Shown: one piece after another, positions 45,326 through 54,126 of the stretch
Layout: each line of letters begins with the position of its first letter
How positions within the stretch are numbered: the first letter of the stretch is position 1
NCBI GenBank assembly: GCA_052143535.1
Contig: JBKQSS010000101.1
Span: forward strand, 1-64,000
Length of the DNA: 64,000 nucleotides
Direction of reading: 5' to 3'
DNA from: JADGRA01 sp052143535
GTDB lineage: Bacteria > Myxococcota > Myxococcia > Myxococcales > Myxococcaceae
Program-made: the position numbers and the translations under genes
The notes under the pieces: model-generated
The model's database searches: none
Told to the model about the DNA's origin: nothing
The model's input: the letters and a program-made list of their open reading frames with translations, nothing else

Positions 45326-47917
45326 ATGCGAATCGACCAGTTCACCGTCAAGGCCCAGGAGGCCATCCAGGCCGGGCAGGCGCTGGCCCGTCGGGCGGGA
45401 AACCCCCAGTACGAGCCGGAGCACCTGGCGCTGGCGCTGCTCGACCAGGAGCAGGGCCTGGTGCCGGCCATCGTCCAGCGGGTGGGCGCCGAGCCCCAGC
45501 TGTTGCGCGACCGTCTCCAGGAGGCACTCGGCAAGCTTCCCAAGGTTTCCGGCGGCGAGGGGGCCACCCTGTCCCAGCGGCTGCTGAAGCTTTTCGACAA
45601 GGCCGAGGACGAGGCCAAGGCGCTGAAGGACGAGTACGTCTCGAGTGAGCACCTGCTGTTGGCCTGTATTCAGGACAAGGGCAGCGTGGGGGAAGTCCTC
45701 AAGGCCTCAGGCATTACCCATGCCCGCGTCCTCTCGGTGCTGAAGGAGTTACGCGGAGGCCGGCGCGTCACCTCCCAGGAAGCAGAGGACAGCTACCAGG
45801 CCCTCGAGAAGTATGGACGGGACCTCACCGCCGACGCCCGGGCCGGCAAGCTGGACCCGGTCATTGGCCGGGACGAGGAGATTCGGCGCGTCATCCAGGT
45901 GCTCAGCCGCCGCACCAAGAATAACCCCGTCCTGATTGGCGAGCCGGGCGTGGGCAAGACGGCCATCGTGGAGGGCCTGGCCCGGCGGATGGTGGACGGC
46001 GACGTGCCGGAGGGGCTGAAGGACAAGCGGCTGGTGGCGCTGGACCTGGGCGCGATGGTGGCCGGAGCCAAGTTTCGCGGTGAGTTTGAGGAGCGCCTCA
46101 AGGCGGTGCTCCATGAGATTGCCGCCGCGGAGGGCCAAATCATCGTCTTCATCGACGAGTTGCATACCCTGGTGGGCGCGGGCAAAGCCGAAGGGGCGAT
46201 GGACGCTGGCAACATGCTGAAGCCGGCCCTGGCGCGCGGCGAGCTGCACTGCATCGGCGCCACCACCCTCGACGAGTACCGCAAGTACATCGAGAAGGAC
46301 GCGGCCCTGGAGCGGCGCTTTCAGCCGGTGATGGTGGGCGAGCCCACCGTCCCGGACACCATCAGCATCCTGCGCGGGCTGAAGGAGCGCTACGAGGTGC
46401 ACCACGGCGTGCGCATCCAGGACGCGGCCCTGGTGGCCGCCGCCACGCTGTCCAACCGCTACATCGCGGACCGCTTCCTTCCGGACAAGGCCATCGACTT
46501 GGTGGACGAGGCGGCCAGTCGGCTGCGCATTGAGATTGACTCCATGCCCACCCCCATCGACGACATCCGCCGTCGGATTACGCAGCTCGAGATTGAGCGC
46601 GAGGGGCTGAAGAAGGAGTCGGACAAGTACGCCCGGGAACGCCTTCAGGCCTTGGAGAAGGAGCTGGCTGACTTGCGCGAGACGTTTTCCACGCTGAAGG
46701 CGCACTGGGAGGCGGAGAAGGGCGCCATCGCCAAAATCCGCGCCGTCAAGGAGAAGCTGGACAAGGCCCGCACCGAGCAGGCGGCGGCAGAGCGCCAGTC
46801 GGACCTCAACCGCGCAGCCGAGCTGAAATTCGGGACCATCCCCGCCCTGGAACGGGAGCTGGAAGAGCAGAACGCGAAGCTCACTGAGCTCCAGAAGAAG
46901 CAGAAGTTTCTCAAGGAGGAAGTGGACGCCGAGGACATTGCCCAGGTGGTGGCCAAGTGGACGCACATTCCGGTGTCACGCCTCATGGAGGGGGAGGTCC
47001 AGAAGCTCATCCACATGGAGGAGCGGCTGGAAAAGCGCGTGGTGGGGCAGCGGCTGGCCATCGAAGCGGTGAGCAACGCCATCCGCCGCGCCCGCAGCGG
47101 TCTGCAGGACCCCAACCGCCCCATCGGCTCCTTCATCTTCCTCGGGCCAACCGGCGTCGGGAAGACGGAGACGGCCAAAGCACTGGCCGAGTTCCTCTTC
47201 GACGACGAGAACGCCCTCATCCGGCTGGACATGTCCGAGTACATGGAAAAGCATTCCGTCTCCCGTTTGGTGGGCGCGCCTCCCGGCTACGTGGGCTACG
47301 ACGAGGGCGGGCAGCTCACCGAGGCGGTCCGCCGGCGTCCCTACTCGGTGGTGCTGCTCGACGAGATTGAGAAGGCGCACCCGGACGTCTTCAACGTGCT
47401 GCTACAAATTCTCGACGACGGCCGGCTCACCGACAGCCAGGGCCGCACCGTCGACTTCAAGAATACGGTGCTCATCATGACCTCCAACCTCGGCAGCCAG
47501 GGACTGGTGGCCGCCGAGGGCAAGGGCTTTGACGAGGCGGCCCGGGCACGGGTGATGGATGCGCTGCGCGCCCACTTCCGGCCGGAGTTTCTCAACCGGG
47601 TGGACGAAATTGTCATCTTCGAGCCGCTCCAGAAGAGTGACTTGCACCACATTGTGGACATCCAGCTGGGCCGGCTGCGCAAGCTGCTCGAGGACAAAAA
47701 GCTGACGCTGGAAATGACCGACGGGGCGAAGGCCTTCCTCGGCGAGCACGGGTATGACCCGGTGTACGGAGCCCGCCCTCTCAAGCGCGCCATCCAGAAG
47801 TACCTCCAGGACCCGCTGGCCATGAAGGTGCTCTCCGGCGAGTACCTCCCAGGCGACAGCGTGCGGGTGGACGCCGGCAAGGGAGAGCTCCGCTTCGGCA
47901 AGCCCGTCCGGGCATAG
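45326..47917 (+). CDS. clpB: ATP-dependent chaperone ClpB
   Basis: 863 aa. Disaggregase working with DnaK. N domain 1-145, NBD1 with Walker A GEPGVGKT (205-212) and IDELHTLVGAG, coiled-coil middle domain about 405-525, NBD2 with GPTGVGKT (607-614), MSEYMEKHSVSRL and LLDEIEKAHPDV, C-terminal domain with GARPLKRAIQ. No ClpP-binding IGF loop seen. Start MRIDQFTVKAQEAI is the family start; the frame is open further upstream but antisense to the neighbour. Confidence 0.97.
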   Translation: MRIDQFTVKAQEAIQAGQALARRAGNPQYEPEHLALALLDQEQGLVPAIVQRVGAEPQLLRDRLQEALGKLPKVSGGEGATLSQRLLKLFDKAEDEAKALKDEYVSSEHLLLACIQDKGSVGEVLKASGITHARVLSVLKELRGGRRVTSQEAEDSYQALEKYGRDLTADARAGKLDPVIGRDEEIRRVIQVLSRRTKNNPVLIGEPGVGKTAIVEGLARRMVDGDVPEGLKDKRLVALDLGAMVAGAKFRGEFEERLKAVLHEIAAAEGQIIVFIDELHTLVGAGKAEGAMDAGNMLKPALARGELHCIGATTLDEYRKYIEKDAALERRFQPVMVGEPTVPDTISILRGLKERYEVHHGVRIQDAALVAAATLSNRYIADRFLPDKAIDLVDEAASRLRIEIDSMPTPIDDIRRRITQLEIEREGLKKESDKYARERLQALEKELADLRETFSTLKAHWEAEKGAIAKIRAVKEKLDKARTEQAAAERQSDLNRAAELKFGTIPALERELEEQNAKLTELQKKQKFLKEEVDAEDIAQVVAKWTHIPVSRLMEGEVQKLIHMEERLEKRVVGQRLAIEAVSNAIRRARSGLQDPNRPIGSFIFLGPTGVGKTETAKALAEFLFDDENALIRLDMSEYMEKHSVSRLVGAPPGYVGYDEGGQLTEAVRRRPYSVVLLDEIEKAHPDVFNVLLQILDDGRLTDSQGRTVDFKNTVLIMTSNLGSQGLVAAEGKGFDEAARARVMDALRAHFRPEFLNRVDEIVIFEPLQKSDLHHIVDIQLGRLRKLLEDKKLTLEMTDGAKAFLGEHGYDPVYGARPLKRAIQKYLQDPLAMKVLSGEYLPGDSVRVDAGKGELRFGKPVRA

Positions 47918-47950
47918 AGCGTCCTTCCAAGAGACGGCCGGGGGCGAGTC

Positions 47951-48877
47951 GTGTCAGAACGACATGCTGTGGACGTCACCGTCGTCGGGGCCGGCGTCAT
48001 TGGCCTCACCACCGCCGTGGAGCTGCAGGCCGCTGGGCACCGAGTGCAGGTGGTGGCCGCGGCGAAGGGAGACGCCACCACCTCCGCTGTGGCCGGGGCG
48101 CTGTGGTTTCCCTTTTATGCCGACCCACCGGGGCGGGTGAATGGCTGGGCACGCCGTTCGCGCGAGCGGCTAGAGGCCCTGGCCCGGGACGTCCCCATCG
48201 CAGGTGTGGACGTCCTCACCGCGTACGAGGCAGCCGGCGGGGCCGAGGCGCCCTGGTGGGCCCCCAGCGTGCCAGACCTCACTCACGTCGACAGCTCCCC
48301 ACTCGGGTGTCCGGCCTGGCGCTTCTCTGCCCCGAGGGTGGAGCCGGCGCTTTTCCTCGGGTGGCTCGAGGGACAGCTGCAACGGCCCATTCACGCTGAA
48401 AAGGTGACGTCCCTCGAGGCGGTGGAGGGCGAGGTGGTGGTGCACTGCGCCGGCCTCGGGGCGCGCGCCCTGGCCGGCGACGCTTCTCTCCAGGCGGTGT
48501 ACGGCCAGGTGCTGTTGGTGGCGCCCGGGGAGCTCGACACTGGGCTCTCTCTGGCGGACGCGCGCGACGAGTCGGCCATGCTGTACAGCATCCCCCGGCG
48601 CCGGGACGTCGTCCTCGGCGGCTGCGCCCTGCCCTGCCCCGACCAGCAGTCCCTTACTCCGGACCCGGTGCTGCGGGAACTCATCCTCGAGCGCGCCCGC
48701 GCCTCGGGGCTCCGGCACGGGCCCGTCCTCGGTGAGCGCGCGGGGCTACGGCCGTACCGGCCCTCGGTGCGACTCGAGCGGGAGGGCCGCGTCATTCACA
48801 ACTACGGCCACGGCGGCGCCGGCTATACGCTGGCCTATGGGTGCGCCGAGGGCGTGGTTGAGTTGCTCAGTCGTTGA
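47951..48877 (+). CDS. D-amino-acid oxidase-like FAD oxidoreductase
   Basis: 308 aa, GTG start. FAD-binding GAGVIGLTTAVEL near the N terminus, SAVAGALWFPFYADP, YGQVLLVAPG, then GLRPYRPSVRLE and the C-terminal NYGHGGAGYTLAYG, which are DAAO/DASPO signatures. Oxidatively deaminates D-amino acids to keto acids and H2O2. Substrate (neutral or acidic D-amino acid) not determined. No C-terminal SKL is expected in bacteria, and none is present. A racemase gene lies 11 kb away, too far to imply coupling. Confidence 0.88.
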   Translation: MSERHAVDVTVVGAGVIGLTTAVELQAAGHRVQVVAAAKGDATTSAVAGALWFPFYADPPGRVNGWARRSRERLEALARDVPIAGVDVLTAYEAAGGAEAPWWAPSVPDLTHVDSSPLGCPAWRFSAPRVEPALFLGWLEGQLQRPIHAEKVTSLEAVEGEVVVHCAGLGARALAGDASLQAVYGQVLLVAPGELDTGLSLADARDESAMLYSIPRRRDVVLGGCALPCPDQQSLTPDPVLRELILERARASGLRHGPVLGERAGLRPYRPSVRLEREGRVIHNYGHGGAGYTLAYGCAEGVVELLSR

Positions 48878-49020
48878 GCAGAGCAACTGCAAGCCGGCTG
48901 GACTCTCGGAGACCCGAGTTGCGTGCCAGGAGACCTGGCGCGGCCAAGCCCTGGACCGTGTTTGCCTCGCCCCGGGGCCGAACGGCACCCTCCTCCTTCT
49001 GTCGTCCCCCGGCGACCGGC

Positions 49021-49761
49021 CTACTCTGGGTAGCGCACCTCCACCAGCACCAGCCCCTGGGGCGGAGCGGTAGGGCCCGCTTGGGTCCGGTCGCGCGAGG
49101 CCAGCACCTCGGCCACCCAGGAGACGGGCCGCCGGCCGCGCCCCACTTCCACCAGCGAGCCGACAATGTTGCGCACCATGTGCTTGAGGAAGGCCGTCCC
49201 CTCCACCTCGAATTGCACGACGTCTAAGGAGGAGACGAGGGCCAGCTCGCGCAGGGAGCGCAGTGTCGTCCGCGCCTCGCAGTTGGAAGCCCGAAAGGCG
49301 GAGAAGTCGTGGCTGCCCACCAGCGGTCGGGCCGCCTCGTCCATGGCGGCCACGTCCAAGGGGGCGAAAAGCTCCCAGTGCGTCCGCCGGCGCAGGGGCG
49401 AGCGGACCGGCCGGTTGGAGATGAGGTAGCGGTAGCGTTTGCCGAGGCTGTCGCGCCGCGGCTCGAAGCCCTCGGACACCTCAACCGCCGCCACCACCGA
49501 GATGTCCTCGGGTAAAAGCGCCGAAAGGCCCCGGAGGTAGGCCGTCAAGGGAAGCGTCCTTGGTGCCGTGAAGGCCACCACCTGCCCCAGTGCATGGACG
49601 CCGGCGTCGGTGCGGCTGGCGGCCAGGGTGGACACCTCCCTGCCCAAAAGCTCGCCCAAGGCCCGCTCCACCACCTCTTGCACCGAGAGGCCGTTGAGTT
49701 GGCGCTGCCAGCCGACGTAGGCCGTGCCCTCGTACTCCAGCGTCAGCTTGAGACGAGGCAT
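49021..49761 (-). CDS. truA: tRNA pseudouridine(38-40) synthase
   Basis: 246 aa. Catalytic Asp52 in SRTDAGVHALGQV. N terminus LTLEYEGTAYVGWQRQ, FEPRRDSLGKRYRYLI and FLKHMVRNIVGSLVEVGRG complete the TruA pattern. It starts directly after the kinase stop (adjacent bases), so it is co-transcribed with the upstream genes. Confidence 0.96.
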   Translation of the reverse strand: MPRLKLTLEYEGTAYVGWQRQLNGLSVQEVVERALGELLGREVSTLAASRTDAGVHALGQVVAFTAPRTLPLTAYLRGLSALLPEDISVVAAVEVSEGFEPRRDSLGKRYRYLISNRPVRSPLRRRTHWELFAPLDVAAMDEAARPLVGSHDFSAFRASNCEARTTLRSLRELALVSSLDVVQFEVEGTAFLKHMVRNIVGSLVEVGRGRRPVSWVAEVLASRDRTQAGPTAPPQGLVLVEVRYPE

Positions 49762-50904
49762 TTAGCGGTACTTGAGCCAGTCGCGGAGCACGTCCCGCGC
49801 CAGCTCCTCGGCGCCCAGTCCATGACGCTCGGCCACGGCCTGCAGCGCCCGGCGTTCTGACTCCCCGAGCGTCACCTCCAGCGGCGCGCCGTCCATGGCC
49901 GGGACGCCGTTGCCGTCGAGCGGCGCGTCCAGCCGCCGTGCCAGCCGGGCGCGCTCTTCGTCCAACTCGCCGGCGAAAAGCTGCTTGAGAAAGTTGGACA
50001 GATGGATGCTCGACGGGCGGAAGGGGAATTGCCCCATCACCCGCTCCAAGTCCCGTTGCATGTCCCAGGCAGAGCCGTAGCGCTTCTCTCGGTCCTTCTC
50101 CAGGGCCCGCATCACCACTTGCTCCACCGCCGGCGGAATGTCCGGCTTGAAGTAGGAGGGGCCGTAAATTTTCCCATCGGTGATGGACTTGAGGACAGCC
50201 ACCTCCGAGTCGCCGGTGAAGAGGCGGTAGCCAGTGAGCCACTCGTAGAGGACGACCCCGAGCGAGAAAATGTCGCTGCGCTGGTCGAGCGGCTGTCCGA
50301 GGCATTGCTCGGGACTCATGTAGGCCAGCTTCCCCTTAATTTCGCCGGCCTGGGTTTGCCCCACCTGTCCGCGCGCCTTGGCGATGCCGAAGTCCAGCAC
50401 CTTCACCATGCCATCGAAGGAGACGAAGACGTTTTCCGGCGTCACGTCGCGGTGGACAATGTGCAGCGCGTTGCCCCAGGCGTCGGCCTTCTGGTGCGCG
50501 TAGTAGAGGCCCTCGCACACCGAGGCAGCAATCTTCAGCGCATAGACATGCGGAAAGGGAATCCCCAACGCGGCCGCTTTGGGAATAATACGCGCCATGT
50601 CGCGGCCGAAGAGGTACTCCATGGCGATGAAGTAGTTGTCGCCGATGCGCCCCAATTCATGAATTTGCACAATGTTGGGGTGGGTGAGTTGCGAGGCGAG
50701 CCGGGCCTCGTTGAGGAACATGGTGACGAAGCCCTCCACCCGGGTGAGGCTGGGCAGGATGCGCTTGATGACGAGCGTCTTCTCGAAGCCCTCCATTCCG
50801 GCCTGTCGGGCGAGAAAAATTTCGGCCATGCCTCCCACCGCCAGCCGGTCAAGGAGGGTGTATTTCCCGAAGCGGGCGGGGGCTGGCGAGTCAGGCGCGC
50901 TCAC
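49762..50904 (-). CDS. Hanks-type Ser/Thr protein kinase
   Basis: 380 aa from a GTG overlapping the upstream stop (GTGA). Kinase domain 14-295: LAVGGMAEIFLA loop, Lys47 in VIKRI, HRDVTPENVF with Asp153 and Asn158, DFG Asp171, YMSPEQ. Catalytic residues intact. Residues 300-380 form a helical tail with no membrane segment, so it is cytoplasmic. Probably one of the many myxobacterial kinases; substrate unknown. Confidence 0.92.
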   Translation of the reverse strand: MSAPDSPAPARFGKYTLLDRLAVGGMAEIFLARQAGMEGFEKTLVIKRILPSLTRVEGFVTMFLNEARLASQLTHPNIVQIHELGRIGDNYFIAMEYLFGRDMARIIPKAAALGIPFPHVYALKIAASVCEGLYYAHQKADAWGNALHIVHRDVTPENVFVSFDGMVKVLDFGIAKARGQVGQTQAGEIKGKLAYMSPEQCLGQPLDQRSDIFSLGVVLYEWLTGYRLFTGDSEVAVLKSITDGKIYGPSYFKPDIPPAVEQVVMRALEKDREKRYGSAWDMQRDLERVMGQFPFRPSSIHLSNFLKQLFAGELDEERARLARRLDAPLDGNGVPAMDGAPLEVTLGESERRALQAVAERHGLGAEELARDVLRDWLKYR

Positions 50905-51893
50905 GCTTGCAAGGCTAGCGCATTGGCGTCGAGCCGCAGCACCTCCACCTTGAGAGTCGCCGGCTCGCCGGCAGCGCGAGGGAAGTCCACCAGGGAGGCG
51001 CCCAGTCGCGCCACGCGGCGCCCGACGCGCCCGGAGGAGGCCAGCCCCTGTTGCACCAAAGCCGCAAAGCGCTCCACGGAAAGGCTTTGCTGGTTGCAGC
51101 AGGCAATGAGGAGCCCTCCTGGGGCCACCACCGCGGCGGCCCGGGCCACCAGCACTGGCGTGTCTCGGGCGACGGTGAAAGGGCCAGAGGGGCCGCGGGC
51201 GAAGGCGGGCGGGTCCAGCACCACCGAGGAGAAGGTGCGCCCAGCCCGGGCCAGCCGCCGCAGCCAGGCGAAGACGTCGCCCGGCAGCGCTTCAGCCACC
51301 TGGGCGTTGAGCGCCGCATTCTCCAGGGCCCAGCCCAGGGCGCGTTTGCTCAAGTCGACATTGGCGGCCGCCCTGGCGCCGCCGGCGAGGGCGGCGACGG
51401 CGAAACCCCCGGTGTAGGCAAAGCAGTTGAGCAGCGTCATTCCTTCGGCATGGGCCCGAAGGAAGGCCCGCGTGTCGCGCATGTCCAAGTAAAGCCCCAC
51501 CGCCAGTCCCTCGGCCGGGCGAATGCGGAAGACGAGGCCCCCCTCCAGCACGTCCACCGTCTCCAGTGGGGAGCCATAGGCCGGGCGGGAGGGGGCGCGG
51601 GCACGGACGTCCTCCGGCAGAAGACGGCTCGCCGAGCGCGGGCGGCGCTTCACGTACACCGCACGGGGGGCGCACTCGGCGACGAGCGCCTCGAGGAGTG
51701 GCCCAGCCTCTTGCTGGGTGTAGAGCGCCAACACCAGGACGTCTCCGAAGACGTCCACGGTGGCACCGGCAAAGCCGTCGGCGACTCCGTTGACCAGCCG
51801 GTAGGCCGTGGTGCGTCCGTTGGCGAGAAGCGGCTCGCGTCGCTCGGCCGCCCGGCGGAGTTGGGCGCGTAGCCCCCGCTCAGCGCCGCGCAC
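50901..51893 (-). CDS. RlmI-like class I rRNA methyltransferase
   Basis: 330 aa. N-terminal PUA-like part (YRLVNGVADGFAGATVDVFGD), then a SAM domain: LLNCFAYTGGFAVAALAGGA (motif I), NVDLSKRALGWALENAALN, and VVLDPPAFARG (motif IV). The C terminus has ACCNQQSLS, resembling the C(N)x motif region of the RlmI/RlmKL 5-methylcytosine/7-methylguanosine family. Probably modifies 23S rRNA; the site is unknown. It overlaps the upstream amidohydrolase-like gene by 14 bp. Confidence 0.85.
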   Translation of the reverse strand: MRGAERGLRAQLRRAAERREPLLANGRTTAYRLVNGVADGFAGATVDVFGDVLVLALYTQQEAGPLLEALVAECAPRAVYVKRRPRSASRLLPEDVRARAPSRPAYGSPLETVDVLEGGLVFRIRPAEGLAVGLYLDMRDTRAFLRAHAEGMTLLNCFAYTGGFAVAALAGGARAAANVDLSKRALGWALENAALNAQVAEALPGDVFAWLRRLARAGRTFSSVVLDPPAFARGPSGPFTVARDTPVLVARAAAVVAPGGLLIACCNQQSLSVERFAALVQQGLASSGRVGRRVARLGASLVDFPRAAGEPATLKVEVLRLDANALALQA

Positions 51894-53091
51894 GCCGGAC
51901 CGCCACCGCCTCGCGCTCGAGCTCCAGGGCGTCTGCGCCCAGCAGCTGGCCGTCGCGCAGCACCACCCTGCCCGCCACCACCGTCCAGGCCACCGGCGCC
52001 CGACTCACCTCGGCCGCCACCTCGGCCGTCCAGACGTCCTCGGCGGGCAGCAGGTCCAAGAGGACCAGGTCGCCCAGCCCGCCGTCGACGACGCGGCCGG
52101 CGGGCGCGCCGTAGACGTCCGAGACGAGGTCCGCCCCACCGCCATGGAGGAGTGCCGGGACGAGCTCCTCCGCCCACAGTCGCCCCAGCCGTCCCGCCTT
52201 GCGCCCCATCGCCAGGGCGGCGTCCCACTGCTGGGGAAGGGTGCCCAGCCCGGAGGTGCCGAGCGCCACCCGGTGCTCGGGAATCCACAGCGCCTCAAAG
52301 CCGTGTCCCTCCGTGAGGAGGTCCCGCAGCGGGCACCAGGCCACCAGCACGCCTTTCTCGGCGAGCACCCGCGCCTCGTGCGCGTCAACGCAACGCGCGT
52401 GCGCAGCCACCGTCCTTGGACCGAGCAGCCCGTGGCGCGCCAGCCGCTCCACGCTGCGCACTCCGTACTTCTGGTAGTTGAGGACCAAGTCCTCGTCGGT
52501 TTCCGCCAAGGCGAGGTGCACCACCGACTCTGCCGCGGCGCTCGCACCGGCCAGACGGGCCAACAGCGGCTCAGGAGCATCCGCCAGGCGCGAAAGGCCC
52601 ACCGCCCCCCGCACCAGCGGGTGTTCCGACCAGGCCCTCAAGAAGTCCATGTTGGCCTCGAGCGGCCCCTGCCAGCCCTCGCCCCCGGTGGCGTGCGAGG
52701 CCACCAGGCGAATGCCGAGGCGCTCGGCGGTGAGGGCCTCCATGGCCAGCGCCTCGGCGGGCTGCTCCACCGAGGCGAGGTGCTCGAAGGTGCAGGTGAC
52801 GCCCGAGCGCAGGGCACGTGCCAGCGCGGCGGCGGCGAGCGCCTCCACCTCGGAGGCGGTCCACCGGGCCGGGGAGGCGAGAGCTCCAGTGAGGCGGGCA
52901 TGGGCGTCGACGCGGCCCGGCACCAACAGACGGCCCCGGGCATCCACCGCCCAGTCTCCAGGAAGCACCGGGACGCCCGCGTCCGGGCCAACATGAGAGA
53001 CCCGAGTTCCCTCCACCACCACCACGCGGCCCTGCGCGAGGCGTTCCCCCTCGAGCAGCGTGCAGTTCTTGAAGAGGAGCCGTCCGTCCAT
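51880..53091 (-). CDS. Amidohydrolase-fold protein with degenerate metal site (SsnA-like)
   Basis: 403 aa from ATG 53091; upstream frame excluded as it overlaps the divergent kinase. Layout matches SsnA/chlorohydrolase-type amidohydrolases: N-terminal beta part (VVVVEGTRVSHVGPD), VDARGRLLVPGRVDAHARL, then a TIM barrel and a C-terminal strand VAWTVVAGRVVLRDG. The HxH metal motif is HAR and the late Asp of LGTDG is Ser (LGTSG). Other His (SHATGGE, AAHARC) remain. It is probably not a standard metal-dependent hydrolase. Confidence 0.8.
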   Translation of the reverse strand: MDGRLLFKNCTLLEGERLAQGRVVVVEGTRVSHVGPDAGVPVLPGDWAVDARGRLLVPGRVDAHARLTGALASPARWTASEVEALAAAALARALRSGVTCTFEHLASVEQPAEALAMEALTAERLGIRLVASHATGGEGWQGPLEANMDFLRAWSEHPLVRGAVGLSRLADAPEPLLARLAGASAAAESVVHLALAETDEDLVLNYQKYGVRSVERLARHGLLGPRTVAAHARCVDAHEARVLAEKGVLVAWCPLRDLLTEGHGFEALWIPEHRVALGTSGLGTLPQQWDAALAMGRKAGRLGRLWAEELVPALLHGGGADLVSDVYGAPAGRVVDGGLGDLVLLDLLPAEDVWTAEVAAEVSRAPVAWTVVAGRVVLRDGQLLGADALELEREAVAVRRARR

Positions 53092-53144
53092 TCGCGTGCG
53101 CGGGCCAGCCGGTCCAGCGTAACCTTTCGGGCCCAGCGCTCGCC

Positions 53145-54113
53145 ATGGACATTCCCCTGCCCGACGCCTTGGCACACCTCCGCTGGGGTCAGGACTTGCG
53201 CTTGGCCGAGGTGCGTGGACAGTGCCCGGTGCTGCAGCGCCTCGGCCGGCTAAAGGTGGGGGAGACCCTGGCCTCGGCGCTCGAGGTGGACGAGAGCCGG
53301 GCCAGGAGTCTCGACGCGCTGGCCCTCGGCGGCGGCGTGGAATTCCTCCGCGTCGGCGGCGGAGAGTCGGGCGGCTGGGTGCGGCTGTGGTTGTCTTCCT
53401 CACAAGGGCTGCGTCATGCCTGGGTGCTGGACCTCGAGGCGGTGCTGCACCAGGCGCCGCCGTTGCAAATCTCCCGGCTGTCCTCGGCCCTCAGCCATGA
53501 GCTCCGCAATCCCCTCTCCAGCGTGAAGCTGTCGGTACAAACCCTGGCGCGAAACCCGGAGCTCTCGGCACGGGACCAGCGCCGGCTCACCATTGCCCAG
53601 CGGGAAATTCGCACCCTGGAACGAATGCTCACCATGCTGGCCGAGTACGGGCGGGACCGCCCGGTGACGCTGGAGGCGGTGGGGCTGAGGGAGCTGGTGG
53701 CGCGGGCGGTCGAGGCCATCTCCTCGGAGCTCAAAGGACGCCAGCAGTCGGTACAGGTGGACGCCCCGGCGAGCCTGCCAGCGGTGCGCGCCGACGCCCA
53801 CCGCACCTGGCCGGTGCTGTCGCAGTTGTTGCTCAACGTGGCCGCCGCCCTCCCAGAGGGCGCCAAGGTCGAGGTGAAGCTGCTGTCGCGCCCGGGCGGA
53901 GGCGCCTTGCTGACGGTGCGGGACTTGGCCACCACCCTGTCGGTCGAGGAGCAGGCCCAGGCCTTCGAGCCGTTCGGTTCCCGGCTGGCGCGGGGGGCCG
54001 GGCTGTCGCTGGCCGCACTGCGACAAGTCATGCTGCACCAGGAAGGCCGCGCCGAGGTGCACACGGACGAAAAGCCTGGCACCCTCTTCACCCTAGTCTT
54101 CGCCCCAGGCTGA
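53145..54113 (+). CDS. mrpA: Cytoplasmic histidine kinase, MrpA-like
   Basis: 322 aa, no membrane helix. An N-terminal region of unknown fold (1-105) precedes a HisKA helix with His118 in SSALSHELRNPLSSVKLS. The HATPase part has an N-box-like SQLLLNVAAAL, but the G1 motif is VRDLATTL rather than DxGxG, and the lid carries GAGLSLAAL. ATP binding is therefore doubtful, and it may act mainly as a phosphatase or phosphotransfer partner. It is 13 bp upstream of the NtrC-type gene. The name rests on the kinase-NtrC-Crp gene order of Myxococcus mrpABC. Confidence 0.8.
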   Translation: MDIPLPDALAHLRWGQDLRLAEVRGQCPVLQRLGRLKVGETLASALEVDESRARSLDALALGGGVEFLRVGGGESGGWVRLWLSSSQGLRHAWVLDLEAVLHQAPPLQISRLSSALSHELRNPLSSVKLSVQTLARNPELSARDQRRLTIAQREIRTLERMLTMLAEYGRDRPVTLEAVGLRELVARAVEAISSELKGRQQSVQVDAPASLPAVRADAHRTWPVLSQLLLNVAAALPEGAKVEVKLLSRPGGGALLTVRDLATTLSVEEQAQAFEPFGSRLARGAGLSLAALRQVMLHQEGRAEVHTDEKPGTLFTLVFAPG

Positions 54114-54126
54114 AACGCAGAAAGCC

